Assembly (NCBI RefSeq): GCF_024320865.1
Contig: NZ_JANDBD010000006.1
Coordinates: 186,001-250,000, forward strand
Length of the DNA stretch: 64,000 nt
Direction of reading: 5' to 3'
Origin: Mycolicibacterium arenosum
GTDB taxonomy: Bacteria; Actinomycetota; Actinomycetes; Mycobacteriales; Mycobacteriaceae
Position numbers and translations under genes: made by a program
Notes under the pieces: generated by a model
What the model was told of the DNA's origin: nothing
What the model saw: only the letters and a program-made list of their open reading frames with translations
Database searches by the model: none
Shown: positions 8,646 through 17,327 of the stretch, in pieces
How the letters are laid out: every line of letters starts with the position of its first letter
Position numbering within the stretch: position 1 is the stretch's first letter

Positions 8646-10022
8646 ATGTCGTCGTTGCCGGACGCTGTTGTGCGCGCCAGACCGTTCACCCACCGCGACG
8701 GTGGGACCGATGAACCGACGTGGCTGATGAGCGCCGAGTGGGACGACGTGCCGCGGTTGGACACGGCGGCACTGCTCCGCAGGTACGCCAGCGTCGTCCT
8801 GGTCGCGCCACATCCCGATGACGAGAGCCTGGCACTCGGCGCGACGCTCGCCGACCTCGCCGACGCGGGCGTCGCGGTGACTGTGGTGGTGGCCACCCAC
8901 GGAGGCGGATCACCGGGCGGGACGGTGCGCCGCCGCGAGGGCGACCGGGCGGTACGCACGCTGAGCACCCGCATCGAGGTGATCTGGTGGGATCTTCCCG
9001 ACGGCGGGCTGGCCGACGCGCAGGACGCGTTGCGCGCCGGGTTGGCGGAACTGGTGGACGAGTCGACGCTGCTGTTCGCCCCCGTGGAGTGCGACGGGCA
9101 CTCCGACCACGAGGCGGTGGCGCGTGCCGCCGAGGCCGTTGCGCTCGACCGGTCGGCGGCGCTGCTCCTCTATCCGGTGTGGTTGTGGCACTGGGCCACT
9201 CCGGCGGACCTCGACTGGTCACGACTGCGCACGCTCGCGCCGTCACTGCGAGCGCTGCAGGCCAAGCGCGACGCGATCGACTGCCACCGAAGCCAACTCG
9301 TCTCCGCCGACGGCCATCCCATCGTCGGATCCGGCGTCCTCGCGCGTGCCCGGCGGGTCGCCGAAACCGTGATCGTCCCGCTTCCGCCCGGACTGGCCGG
9401 CCGCGTGGCCGACGACGTCGCCGAGTCGAGCCGGGGCAGAAGCGAGGTGGCGCGCCCCTTCGAGGAGATGTACGACACCGGCGACGACGATCCGTGGCAG
9501 TTCGACGGCTCGGTGTACGAGCGGCGCCGACTCGAGCTGGTCGCGGCCTGCCTTGGACGCGAACGCTACGGACGCGTGCTCGAGATCGGCTGCGCCACAG
9601 GTCAGCTGGCGACAAGGCTGTGCGATCGGGCTGCTGAGGTCGTCGCGCTCGACGCGAGTGCGGCGGCGCTGCGGGTGGCGAAGGAGCGCAGCGACGCCGT
9701 GCGCTGGGTGCTCGGTGCCGCACCACGGGACATCCCCGACGGGGACTACGACCTGATCGTGATGTCCGAAATCGGCTACTTCCTCGACGGCGTCGACCTG
9801 CTGACGACCCTGCGTGCCCTGCGCAGGCGCCTGCGGCCCGACGGCGAACTCGTCGTGGCCAACTGGCGCGGCCCGACCGAGAACATCCCACTGGACGGCG
9901 AGACGGTGCAGCAGCAGGCCGCGGCCATGCTCGACCTACCGCTGCGCGCGCACTACGAGGATGTCGACCTCGTCATCGACGTGTGGGGCCAACCGGTTTC
10001 GGTGTACGGGGCGCACCGGTGA
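8646..10022 (+). CDS. Fused PIG-L deacetylase and SAM-dependent methyltransferase
   Basis: A 458-residue two-domain enzyme. The first part (about 50-260) is a PIG-L/LmbE zinc deacetylase with HPDDE (VLVAPHPDDESLALGATL) and the second zinc motif CDGHSDHEAV. The second part (about 275-455) is a class I methyltransferase of the NodS-like group, with motif I VLEIGCATGQLATRL and the later segment YDLIVMSEIGYFLD. PIG-L enzymes remove acetyl groups from N-acetylglucosamine conjugates (as in mycothiol and bacillithiol), so the expected substrate is an amino-sugar conjugate that is then methylated. It opens a cluster of four glycosyltransferases and overlaps the next gene by GTGA. The substrate is not identifiable here. 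Confidence 0.88.
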   Translation: MSSLPDAVVRARPFTHRDGGTDEPTWLMSAEWDDVPRLDTAALLRRYASVVLVAPHPDDESLALGATLADLADAGVAVTVVVATHGGGSPGGTVRRREGDRAVRTLSTRIEVIWWDLPDGGLADAQDALRAGLAELVDESTLLFAPVECDGHSDHEAVARAAEAVALDRSAALLLYPVWLWHWATPADLDWSRLRTLAPSLRALQAKRDAIDCHRSQLVSADGHPIVGSGVLARARRVAETVIVPLPPGLAGRVADDVAESSRGRSEVARPFEEMYDTGDDDPWQFDGSVYERRRLELVAACLGRERYGRVLEIGCATGQLATRLCDRAAEVVALDASAAALRVAKERSDAVRWVLGAAPRDIPDGDYDLIVMSEIGYFLDGVDLLTTLRALRRRLRPDGELVVANWRGPTENIPLDGETVQQQAAAMLDLPLRAHYEDVDLVIDVWGQPVSVYGAHR

Positions 10023-10738
10023 GCGGGGTGCCCAGGCACGTTGCGGTGGTGGTCCCGGCGCGCAACGAGGAGCGGACCATCGCGGTGTGCCTCCAGCGTC
10101 TGGACGCGGCGGTGCACCGTTTGCAGCGCGATCACCCGAACGTCACCGCCGACGTCTTCGTGGTGCTGGACCGCTGCACGGACGGCACCGCTGCGGTGGC
10201 GTCGGCGCACGGTGCGTCCACCCTGCGCAGCGATGCGGGCCGGGTCGGTTCGGCGCGGCGCCTCGGGGCGTTGCGGGCTCACCGGCACGTCCGACGACGG
10301 GGGATCTCCGCCGGCGACGTGTGGCTCGCCAACACCGACGCCGACACCGAGGTGCCCGACACCTGGCTGACCGGTCAGGTGGGCTTCGCCGCGGCGGGTG
10401 TCGACATGGTGGTCGGCACCGTGACGCCAGCGGGTCTGGATCCCGCCCGTGACAGTCGGTGGCACCGCAATCACGTTCTGGGCGAGGGGCATTCGCACGT
10501 GCACGGCGCGAATCTCGGACTGCGGCTGAGTACCTACCTGGCCGCAGGCGGCTTCGCGGACGTCGCGGTGCACGAGGACCTCGACATCGTGACGCGGGTC
10601 CGGGCCATCACCCCGAGGTGGGTGGCGACTCATCGGACGTCGGTGACGACGTCGGGTCGCGACGCGTCGCGGGTGGACGGTGGATTCGCCAGCTACATCG
10701 CGGGGCTCGACACAGGAGACGCATCGTGCGCCTCGTGA
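10019..10738 (+). CDS. Family 2 glycosyltransferase
   Basis: A 239-residue GT-A glycosyltransferase starting at GTG 10019 within the stop of the PIG-L fusion. AVVVPARNEERTIAVCLQRL is the nucleotide-sugar binding start, VVLDRCTDGT follows, and NTDADTEVP carries the acidic metal-binding motif (DxD-like). AHG...SDAGRVGSARRLG and HEDLDIVTR resemble the catalytic end of GT2 enzymes. No membrane segment is visible, so it is probably soluble. Its position between the deacetylase/methyltransferase and a GT4 suggests a shared small glycoconjugate. Donor and acceptor are unknown. Confidence 0.82.
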   Translation: MSGVPRHVAVVVPARNEERTIAVCLQRLDAAVHRLQRDHPNVTADVFVVLDRCTDGTAAVASAHGASTLRSDAGRVGSARRLGALRAHRHVRRRGISAGDVWLANTDADTEVPDTWLTGQVGFAAAGVDMVVGTVTPAGLDPARDSRWHRNHVLGEGHSHVHGANLGLRLSTYLAAGGFADVAVHEDLDIVTRVRAITPRWVATHRTSVTTSGRDASRVDGGFASYIAGLDTGDASCAS

Positions 10739-11817
10739 TCCTCGGCCCCTCACACCATCCCGTCGTCGAGCCGTTCGCCGGTGGACTGGAACGCTTCACC
10801 GCCGATCTGACGCGGGGTCTGCGCATGCGCGGCCACCACGTCGAGTTGCACGCCCTGACGGGCAGCGACGCGTCGATCGCCGACCGGTTCCACCCGATGC
10901 CCCGGCTGCCCCCGCTGTCGGACGTGGCGTCCGCCGACCCCAACCTCCCCGAGCCGCAGTTCATGCACGACCAGTTCGTCTACCTCGCGGCGATGCGCGA
11001 TCTGGTGCGCCGCGACGACGTCGACGCGGTGCTCAACGAGAGCCTGCACCAGCTGCCGCTCGCGTTCGGTCCCGTCCTGGACGTCCCGGTGCTCACCACG
11101 CTGCACACGCCACCGTTCCCGTGGATGGAACTCGGCGCCTGGCTGGCCGCCGACAGCGGCCACTTCGTCGCGGTGAGCGACGCGCTGCGAGCACAGTGGG
11201 CCGGCCGGGTGTCGAGTCGCGTCATCCTCAACGGCGTCGACCCCGAGCCGCTGCCGCTGTCGACCGGAGGCCCCGATCTCGCCTGGGTCGGGCGACTCAC
11301 TCCCGAGAAGGGCGCCGACCTGGCGATCCGGGCGGCGCACCGCGCCGGCCGCGGACTCCGATTGGCCGGTCCCGTCAGCGATCCCGACTGGTTCGACGCC
11401 GTGATCCGGCCGATGCTGGGCGGAACCGTGCGCTACCTCGGCCCGCTGGCGGGGCCCGACGTCGCGGCGCTCTACGGCAGCAGTGCGGCTACCCTGGTCA
11501 CCCCGCGCTGGGAGGAGCCGTTCTGTCTGGTCGCCGCCGAGTCCCAGATGTGCGGAACCCCCGTCGCCGGCATCCGCCGCGGCGGCCTGCCCGAGGTCGT
11601 CACAGGACCCGGCGGCAGGCTCGTCGACCCCGGCGGCGACGTGACCGCGGGCCTCGCCGCCGCCGTCGACGAGGCGGTGCGAGTGGATCGGGCGTTCGTC
11701 GCGGCGCACGCGCGCCGAACACTGCACTGGAATCAGATGCTCGACGGCTACGAGCAACTCCTCCGCGAACTCACCGACACGTGGGCGGCCCGCCGGATGC
11801 GCAGGGAGTTGGCGTGA
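10726..11817 (+). CDS. Family 4 (GT-B) glycosyltransferase
   Basis: A 363-residue GT-B enzyme. The N-terminal domain begins RLVILGPSHHPVVEPFAGGLERFTADL with the glycine-rich acceptor loop. The C-terminal donor domain has AWVGRLTPEKGADLAIRAA, and WEEPFCLVAAESQMCGTPVAGIRRGGLPEVV contains the E-x7-E-like signature of GT4. GTG 10726 is preferred to upstream starts because AGGAGA (10714-10719) lies just before it and homology begins there. It overlaps the preceding GT2 by 13 nt and is followed by a GTGA overlap. Probably cytoplasmic, acting on an intermediate of the same glycoconjugate pathway. Confidence 0.87.
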   Translation: MRLVILGPSHHPVVEPFAGGLERFTADLTRGLRMRGHHVELHALTGSDASIADRFHPMPRLPPLSDVASADPNLPEPQFMHDQFVYLAAMRDLVRRDDVDAVLNESLHQLPLAFGPVLDVPVLTTLHTPPFPWMELGAWLAADSGHFVAVSDALRAQWAGRVSSRVILNGVDPEPLPLSTGGPDLAWVGRLTPEKGADLAIRAAHRAGRGLRLAGPVSDPDWFDAVIRPMLGGTVRYLGPLAGPDVAALYGSSAATLVTPRWEEPFCLVAAESQMCGTPVAGIRRGGLPEVVTGPGGRLVDPGGDVTAGLAAAVDEAVRVDRAFVAAHARRTLHWNQMLDGYEQLLRELTDTWAARRMRRELA

Positions 11818-12776
11818 TCGCCTACTACGTGCACCACCACGGCCGCGGTCATCTGATGCGGGCGATGGCCATCGCCGAACGGGTGGACGAACCGGTGGTG
11901 TTCCTCTCCTCGCTCCCGCCGCCCGAGGCCCTGAGGGACGTCGACCGATGGGTGCGACTGCCGATGGACGTCGACGACTCCGCGCTCGACGTCACCGCGA
12001 ACGGTCGGCTGCACTGGGCTCCGGTGCACGTTAAAGGGTTGGCGGACAGGTCGTCACGCATCCTCGACGCGCTCGCCGAGCACTCCCCGAGAAGGGTTGT
12101 CGTGGACTGCTCGGTCGAGGTCACGCTGCTGTGCCGACTCGCCGGGTTCCCGGTGACGGTTGTGGCGCAACCCGGTCGGCGAGACGACGCCGCCCACCAG
12201 TTGGGCTACGACGTCGCCGACCAGATCCTGGCACCGTGGTCGGCGCGCACGTACGAGCCGCGCTGGCTGAGCCGCCACGACACCCGCACCCACTACGTCG
12301 GCAGCATCAGCCGCTTCGACGGACGCGCTCGCCACGCGGAGCGGATCGGCGGCGGATTACTCCTGGCCGGAGCCGGCGGAACCGATATGCCGGACGACGC
12401 CCTGGATCAGCTTCGGCAGGCGACACCGGACCTTCGGTGGCAGGCCGTCGGCGGCGGGTCGGCGTGGGTCGAGGACGTGTGGCCGATGTTGAGCACCGCC
12501 GACGTCGTCGTGACGCATGCCGGTCAGAGCGCGCTGGCGGACGTCGCGCTGTCGGGGGCCGCCGCCGTCGTCATCGCTCAGGACCGCCCGTTCGGCGAGC
12601 AGCACGCCACCGCCGACGCCATCGGCCGGGCCGGCCTCGCCGTCACGCTGCCCGAGTGGCCGGCCGCCGACCGCTGGCCCGCGGTGGTCGCACGCGCCTT
12701 CGCCCTGGACCGGCGCTGGGAGTCGATGGAGGTGCGCGGTGCCGCGGCGCGCGCCGCCGAGGTGCTGGCGGCGTGA
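11814..12776 (+). CDS. MurG/GT28-like glycosyltransferase
   Basis: A 320-residue GT-B protein starting at GTG 11814 (GTGA overlap). IAYYVHHHGRGHLMRAMAIAE is the classic N-terminal G-x-G-H of GT1/GT28 enzymes. The C-terminal half has STADVVVTHAGQSALADVALSGAAAVVIAQDRPFGEQHATADAI, the MurG/macrolide-type donor site with the G-x-S and E-Q elements. No membrane segments. It is the third of four consecutive glycosyltransferases in the cluster. It is not MurG itself: the division/cell-wall context is missing and the sequence is shorter. Confidence 0.8.
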   Translation: MIAYYVHHHGRGHLMRAMAIAERVDEPVVFLSSLPPPEALRDVDRWVRLPMDVDDSALDVTANGRLHWAPVHVKGLADRSSRILDALAEHSPRRVVVDCSVEVTLLCRLAGFPVTVVAQPGRRDDAAHQLGYDVADQILAPWSARTYEPRWLSRHDTRTHYVGSISRFDGRARHAERIGGGLLLAGAGGTDMPDDALDQLRQATPDLRWQAVGGGSAWVEDVWPMLSTADVVVTHAGQSALADVALSGAAAVVIAQDRPFGEQHATADAIGRAGLAVTLPEWPAADRWPAVVARAFALDRRWESMEVRGAAARAAEVLAA

Positions 12777-13648
12777 GTGTTCCGCGCACGGCGGTGATCA
12801 CCGTCGTCCACGGCCGGCATCAGCACCTGGCCCTGCAGTCCGAGGCGTGGCGGCTGTCCACCGTCGCTCCCGAACTGCGCTGCGTGGTGGCGATCGACGA
12901 CGCGGACGCAGCCGCGGCCGCCGGAACCCGCTGTGCGGTAGTGCATCACGCGGGCACCGCCGACGGGCTACCGCTGGCGGCGGCGCGGAACAGGGGAGCC
13001 GACTGGGCGCTGCAGCGAGGTGCGCAGCTGCTGGTCTTCCTCGACGTCGACTGCCTACCCGCCCCGGAGCTGTTGAGCCGCTACCGAGATGCCCACCACG
13101 ACAGCGGGTTCGGTGCGGTCCTGAGCGGACCCGTCACCTACCTGCCGCCCGCCCCGGAGTCCGGGTACCGGCTCGCGACGCTGGCCGGTCTCGGCCGGCC
13201 GCACCCGGCGCGTCCCGACCCCGAACCCGGAACACTGCTACCCGCAGACGACTACAACCTGTTCTGGTCACTGTCTTTCGCGGTCGGAGCCCGCACGTGG
13301 CAGCGGATCGGCGGATTCTGCGAGGACTACGTCGGATACGGAGCCGAGGACACCGACTTCGCCGCGACGGCCGCGGCCGCGGGAATCCCGTTCCTGTGGG
13401 TCGGCGGCGCGTACGCGTACCACCAACACCACCCCGTGTCGGATCCGCCCGTCGAACACCTCGACGCGATCGTGCGCAACGCCGCGATCTTCCGCAGGCG
13501 GTGGGGCAGGTGGCCCATGACCGGCTGGCTGGATGCCTTCGAGGAGCGCGGGCTGGTCGAACGGCGGGGCGACGAGATCGTCCGATCTCCGAACCTGAAA
13601 CGGCGCTACGGCACCGTCGTCGACGCCCTGACGACCAGCTCCGGCTGA
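12773..13648 (+). CDS. Family 2 glycosyltransferase with galactosyltransferase-like C-terminus
   Basis: A 291-residue GT-A enzyme starting at GTG 12773 (GTGA overlap). PRTAVITVVHGRHQHL opens the fold, QLLVFLDVDCLPAPELL holds the DxD metal site, and IGGFCEDYVGYGAEDTDFAATAAAAGIPFLWVGGAYAYHQHHP matches the C-terminal acceptor domain seen in galactosyltransferase-like GT families. It ends the cluster, and its last 43 bp overlap the convergent lacI-type gene. With the other GTs it implies a glycan of several sugars on a deacetylated, methylated core. Substrates unknown. Confidence 0.82.
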   Translation: MSVPRTAVITVVHGRHQHLALQSEAWRLSTVAPELRCVVAIDDADAAAAAGTRCAVVHHAGTADGLPLAAARNRGADWALQRGAQLLVFLDVDCLPAPELLSRYRDAHHDSGFGAVLSGPVTYLPPAPESGYRLATLAGLGRPHPARPDPEPGTLLPADDYNLFWSLSFAVGARTWQRIGGFCEDYVGYGAEDTDFAATAAAAGIPFLWVGGAYAYHQHHPVSDPPVEHLDAIVRNAAIFRRRWGRWPMTGWLDAFEERGLVERRGDEIVRSPNLKRRYGTVVDALTTSSG

Positions 13649-14607
13649 TACACGATGCGTTGCGGCTCCGCGCCCTCGGAGACCGCCGCGAGGAGATCGA
13701 TTGCCGCCGTGCCGAGTTGCGTGCTCGGCTGCCGAATCGACGAGAGCGGCACCACCGCGGAGCGAGCGAAGTCGATGTCGTCGTAACCGATCAGCGCGAT
13801 GTCGCGCGGCACGTGCACGTCGCCCATCAGCGTCAGCGCCTGAAGGACCCCGATGGCGAGGAGGTCGTTGGCGCAGAACACGGCGTCCGGCCGCTCCTCG
13901 GGAGCCCGCGCCTGCAGCCCCTCTCCCGCCGAGCGGCCTGCGAGCACGCTGAGCTCGTCGGTGTCGATGACCTCGAGGCTCGCGCCCGCGCACTCGGCGA
14001 CCGCCGACTGAGCGCCCTGCAGCCGATCGCGCACCTGCCGCAGCGTCCGCGGCCCGCCGACGAACGCCAGTCGGCGCCGGCCCGTCGAGCAGAGGTGCTC
14101 CGCGGCGAGCCGACCACCGGCGACGTCGTCGACGGCGACCGAGGAGAACGGCGTACCCGCGGCGTCCCTGTCGACCAGCACGACGGGGGTTCCGCGGGCG
14201 TGCAGCGTGATCATCCGGCTCAGGTCCTCGCTGACGGGGGAGACCAGCAGCCCGAACACCCGCTGTTCGTCGAAGGCGTCGAGGTAGGAGCGTTCGCGCG
14301 CGGCGTCGTCGTCGGACGTCCCGAACAGCACGGTCAGATCGAGTTCCGAGGCACGGCGTTCCGCGCCGCGGGCGACGTCGGTGAAGAAGGGGTTCCCGAT
14401 GTCGAGCACGATGAGCGCCACGCAGCGGGACCGTTGCGCCCGGAGTTGCCTGGCCGCGTCGTTGCGGACGAAGCCCAGCCTGTCGATGGCGGCGTGCACG
14501 CGCTCGACGGTGGCCGGGGCGACCTTGTGCGGGGCGTTCAGGACGTTGGACACGGTCCCCACCGATACCGACGCGGCGGCGGCGACGTCACGGATCCCCG
14601 CTGCCAT
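13606..14607 (-). CDS. LacI-family repressor, probable rhamnose operon regulator
   Basis: A 333-residue LacI/PurR-type regulator. The N-terminal HTH and hinge read IRDVAAAASVSVGTVSNVLNAPHKVAPATVERV. The periplasmic-binding-protein-like sensor domain has LIVLDIGNPFFTDVARGAE, VVLVDRD and ALIGYDDIDFA. It is the last gene of the minus-strand rhamnose operon, 27 bp after lldD, so it probably binds a rhamnose-derived inducer and represses the operon. A perfect 14-bp palindrome with the central CG of LacI operators lies just upstream of the first gene (22208-22221). Its 3' end overlaps a convergent glycosyltransferase gene by 43 bp. Confidence 0.88.
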   Translation of the reverse strand: MAAGIRDVAAAASVSVGTVSNVLNAPHKVAPATVERVHAAIDRLGFVRNDAARQLRAQRSRCVALIVLDIGNPFFTDVARGAERRASELDLTVLFGTSDDDAARERSYLDAFDEQRVFGLLVSPVSEDLSRMITLHARGTPVVLVDRDAAGTPFSSVAVDDVAGGRLAAEHLCSTGRRRLAFVGGPRTLRQVRDRLQGAQSAVAECAGASLEVIDTDELSVLAGRSAGEGLQARAPEERPDAVFCANDLLAIGVLQALTLMGDVHVPRDIALIGYDDIDFARSAVVPLSSIRQPSTQLGTAAIDLLAAVSEGAEPQRIVYQPELVVRASTTVP

Positions 14608-14634
14608 CTGCGCCCCCTCTGCTCGTCCGGCGTC

Positions 14635-15888
14635 CTATCTCACCAGATGGTTTACCAGCCGGGGCCGGGGCGCGAGGCGGATGAGCTGGGTGACGTGCTG
14701 GGGCGTGAGCTCCTCGAGGCATGTGACGCCGAGCAGTCGCATGGTCCTGGCCACCTGTTCGGAGAGGATGGCGATCGTCCGGTCGACGCCGGCTTCGCCG
14801 CCCGCCATCAGCCCGTACAGGTAGGCCCGCCCGATCAGCGTGAACCGGGCTCCGAGCGCGATGGACGCGACGATGTCGGCACCCGACATGATGCCCGTGT
14901 CCAATAGCACCTCGGTGTCGTTGCCGACCTCGGCGACCACGTCGGGCAGCAGGTGGAACGGCACCGGTGCGCGATCGAGTTGGCGGCCGCCGTGGTTGGA
15001 CAGCACGATGCCGTCGACGCCGAGGTCGACGACCCGGCGCGCATCCGCCACGGTCTGGATGCCCTTGACCACGACCTTGCCCGGCCACTGCGCGGTGATC
15101 CAGCTGAGATCCTCGAAGGTGACGGTCGGGTCGAACATCGTGTCGAGCAGTTCGGCGACGGTGCCCGACCAGCGATCCAGCGAGGCGAAGGCCAGTGGCT
15201 CGGTGGTCAGGAAGTCGATCCACCACTGCGGCCGCGGCAGGGCGTTGACGACGGTGCCCAGGGTGAGCGCGGGCGGGATCGACATGCCGTTTCGCTTGTC
15301 CCGCAGCCGCGCTCCCGCCACGGGGACGTCGACCGTGACGAGCAGGGTGTCGAAGCCGGCGGCCGCCGCCCGCTCGACCAGGGCCATCGAACGGTCCCGG
15401 TCCTTCCACATGTAGAGCTGGAACCAGTTGCGGCCCTGCGGGTTCGCTTCGGCGACATCCTCGATGGACGACGTGCCCATGGTCGACAGCGAGAACGGAA
15501 TGCCCGCCCGGCCCGCCGCGTGCGCACCGGCGATCTCGCCCTCGGTCTGCATCATCCGGGTGAATCCGGTCGGCGCGATGCCGAAGGGCTGGGCGACCGG
15601 TCCGCCGAGCACCTCCCAGCCGGTCCTGACCGTCGACACGTCGCGCAGAATCGCGGGCTGAAACTCGATGTCGGAGAACGCCTGTCGCGCCCTGGCAATC
15701 GACAGCTCGGCTTCCGCCGAGCCGTCGGTGTAGTCGAACGCCGCCTTGGGCGTGCGCCGCCTGGCGATGCGGCGGAGGTCCTCGATGGTCAGGGCCTTCT
15801 CCAGCCGCCGCGTCTTGGCGTTCAGCTGCGGCTTCTTGAACTGCATCAGCGGCGCGAGGTCGGCGGCCTTCGGCATCCGGCGTTTCAT
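14635..15888 (-). CDS. lldD: L-lactate dehydrogenase (FMN, quinone-type)
   Basis: A 417-residue FMN-dependent alpha-hydroxyacid dehydrogenase very close to mycobacterial LldD2 (Rv1872c): [91 protein letters not shown] and the catalytic/FMN segment [20 protein letters not shown]. It oxidises L-lactate to pyruvate and passes electrons to the respiratory chain. Within this operon it completes rhamnose breakdown, because the aldolase/dehydrogenase fusion should make L-lactate from L-lactaldehyde. ATG at 15888 overlaps the rhaB stop (ATGA). Confidence 0.92.
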   Translation of the reverse strand: MKRRMPKAADLAPLMQFKKPQLNAKTRRLEKALTIEDLRRIARRRTPKAAFDYTDGSAEAELSIARARQAFSDIEFQPAILRDVSTVRTGWEVLGGPVAQPFGIAPTGFTRMMQTEGEIAGAHAAGRAGIPFSLSTMGTSSIEDVAEANPQGRNWFQLYMWKDRDRSMALVERAAAAGFDTLLVTVDVPVAGARLRDKRNGMSIPPALTLGTVVNALPRPQWWIDFLTTEPLAFASLDRWSGTVAELLDTMFDPTVTFEDLSWITAQWPGKVVVKGIQTVADARRVVDLGVDGIVLSNHGGRQLDRAPVPFHLLPDVVAEVGNDTEVLLDTGIMSGADIVASIALGARFTLIGRAYLYGLMAGGEAGVDRTIAILSEQVARTMRLLGVTCLEELTPQHVTQLIRLAPRPRLVNHLVR

Positions 15889-17327
15889 GTTCGAACCCTT
15901 CCTGTCGACGCCACGCGAGGCGCGTACCGGCCGACCAGCAGGTCATCGGTGACGTTTCCGCGCAGAGCCTCCAGACTGCCAGTCAACAGCCCGTGCGTGC
16001 GCGCCTGGAGCAGAACGTTCCCGAGGGCGGTGGCTTCGACCGGCCCGGCGATGACCGGGGCTCCCACCCGGTCGGCGATGAGTTGGCACAGCAATCGGTT
16101 CTGCGCGCCGCCGCCGACGATGTGCACGGTGCGCGCGGGTGTGCCCGACAGCAGCGATGCGGTCGCGACGCGGTCGGCGAAGGCGGTGGCGAGGCTCTCG
16201 ATGATCGCGCGCACCGTTTCGACCTGCGTGCTCGGCGGTGCCAAGCCGCGGGTGGTGTACCACGTCGCGATACGACCCGGCATGTCTCCCGGTGCCGCGA
16301 ACACGGGGTCGTCGGTGTCGAAGACGTCGCCGGGGGCGGGGCCGGCGGCGGCCTGCTCGAGCAGAGCGGCGAGGTCGATGGCGGCACCGTCGCGCTCCCA
16401 GTACTTGATCGACTCGCTCAGCAACCACAGGCCCATGGTGTTGCGCAGGAATCGGATTCGGCCGTCTGCGCCGACCTCGTTGGTGAAGTTGGCCGCCCGC
16501 GCCGCCTCGGTGAGCACGGGCCGGTCCAGTTCGACGCCGACGAGTCCCCACGTTCCGCACGAGATATAGACGCCGGCCTCCGGGGCCATCGGCACGGCCA
16601 CCACCGCCGAGGCGGTGTCGTGCGACGCGACGGTGCTGACGTGCGGGCGGCCCGCGATGCCGGTCAGCGCGGCGAGGTCGGGCAGCACCGGGCCCAGTTC
16701 GGTGCCGGGATCGACGACGCCGGGGAACAGCCCGGCCGGGATGTCGAGCAGCTCCATCAGCTCGTCGTCCCAGCGGCCGTCGACGCCGAGCAATCCGGTG
16801 GTGGACGCGTTGGTCCGTTCGGTGACCGCCCGCCCGGTGAGCCAGTAGCCGATCAGGTCGGGGATCAGCAGCGCCTGATCCGCCGCGTCCAGCGCGGTGT
16901 CGCCGGCCAACTGGTAGAGGGTGTTGAACGGCAGGAACTGTAATCCGTTGCGGGCGTACAGGCTCCGATGGGATATCCGCTCGTGCACGCGGTCGGCGCT
17001 CTGCTCGCAGCGGGCGTCGCGATAGTGGTGGGGGAGCCCCGCCAGCGTCCCGCGCCGCAGCAGCCCGTAGTCGACGGCCCACGAGTCGACGCCGATGCCG
17101 ACGAGGTCGGGATGCTGCCGCGTCGCCTCGGCCAGGCCAGAGCACACGTTGCGAAACAGCCCCGGCACATCCCAGTGCATCGCGCAGCGCTGGCCGTTCC
17201 ACAGGTACACCGGATCGTTGGCGAACCTGGCCACCGCCCGGATGCCGAGCGCTCCCGGACCGACACCGGCCACCACGACCCGTCCGCTCGTCGCACCGAG
17301 GTCGACCGCCGCGAGGTGACCCCTCAT
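15885..17327 (-). CDS. rhaB: L-rhamnulokinase (FGGY family)
   Basis: A 480-residue FGGY sugar kinase. [20 protein letters not shown] is the phosphate-1 motif, [24 protein letters not shown] and [12 protein letters not shown] are rhamnulokinase-like, and [23 protein letters not shown] and [18 protein letters not shown] form the C-terminal ATPase domain. It phosphorylates L-rhamnulose at O1 for the aldolase encoded just upstream. The ATG at 17327 overlaps the stop of rhaEW and the stop overlaps lldD, so the genes are probably translationally coupled. The longer minus-strand frame upstream is the aldolase gene read out of frame. Confidence 0.93.
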   Translation of the reverse strand: MRGHLAAVDLGATSGRVVVAGVGPGALGIRAVARFANDPVYLWNGQRCAMHWDVPGLFRNVCSGLAEATRQHPDLVGIGVDSWAVDYGLLRRGTLAGLPHHYRDARCEQSADRVHERISHRSLYARNGLQFLPFNTLYQLAGDTALDAADQALLIPDLIGYWLTGRAVTERTNASTTGLLGVDGRWDDELMELLDIPAGLFPGVVDPGTELGPVLPDLAALTGIAGRPHVSTVASHDTASAVVAVPMAPEAGVYISCGTWGLVGVELDRPVLTEAARAANFTNEVGADGRIRFLRNTMGLWLLSESIKYWERDGAAIDLAALLEQAAAGPAPGDVFDTDDPVFAAPGDMPGRIATWYTTRGLAPPSTQVETVRAIIESLATAFADRVATASLLSGTPARTVHIVGGGAQNRLLCQLIADRVGAPVIAGPVEATALGNVLLQARTHGLLTGSLEALRGNVTDDLLVGRYAPRVASTGRVRT

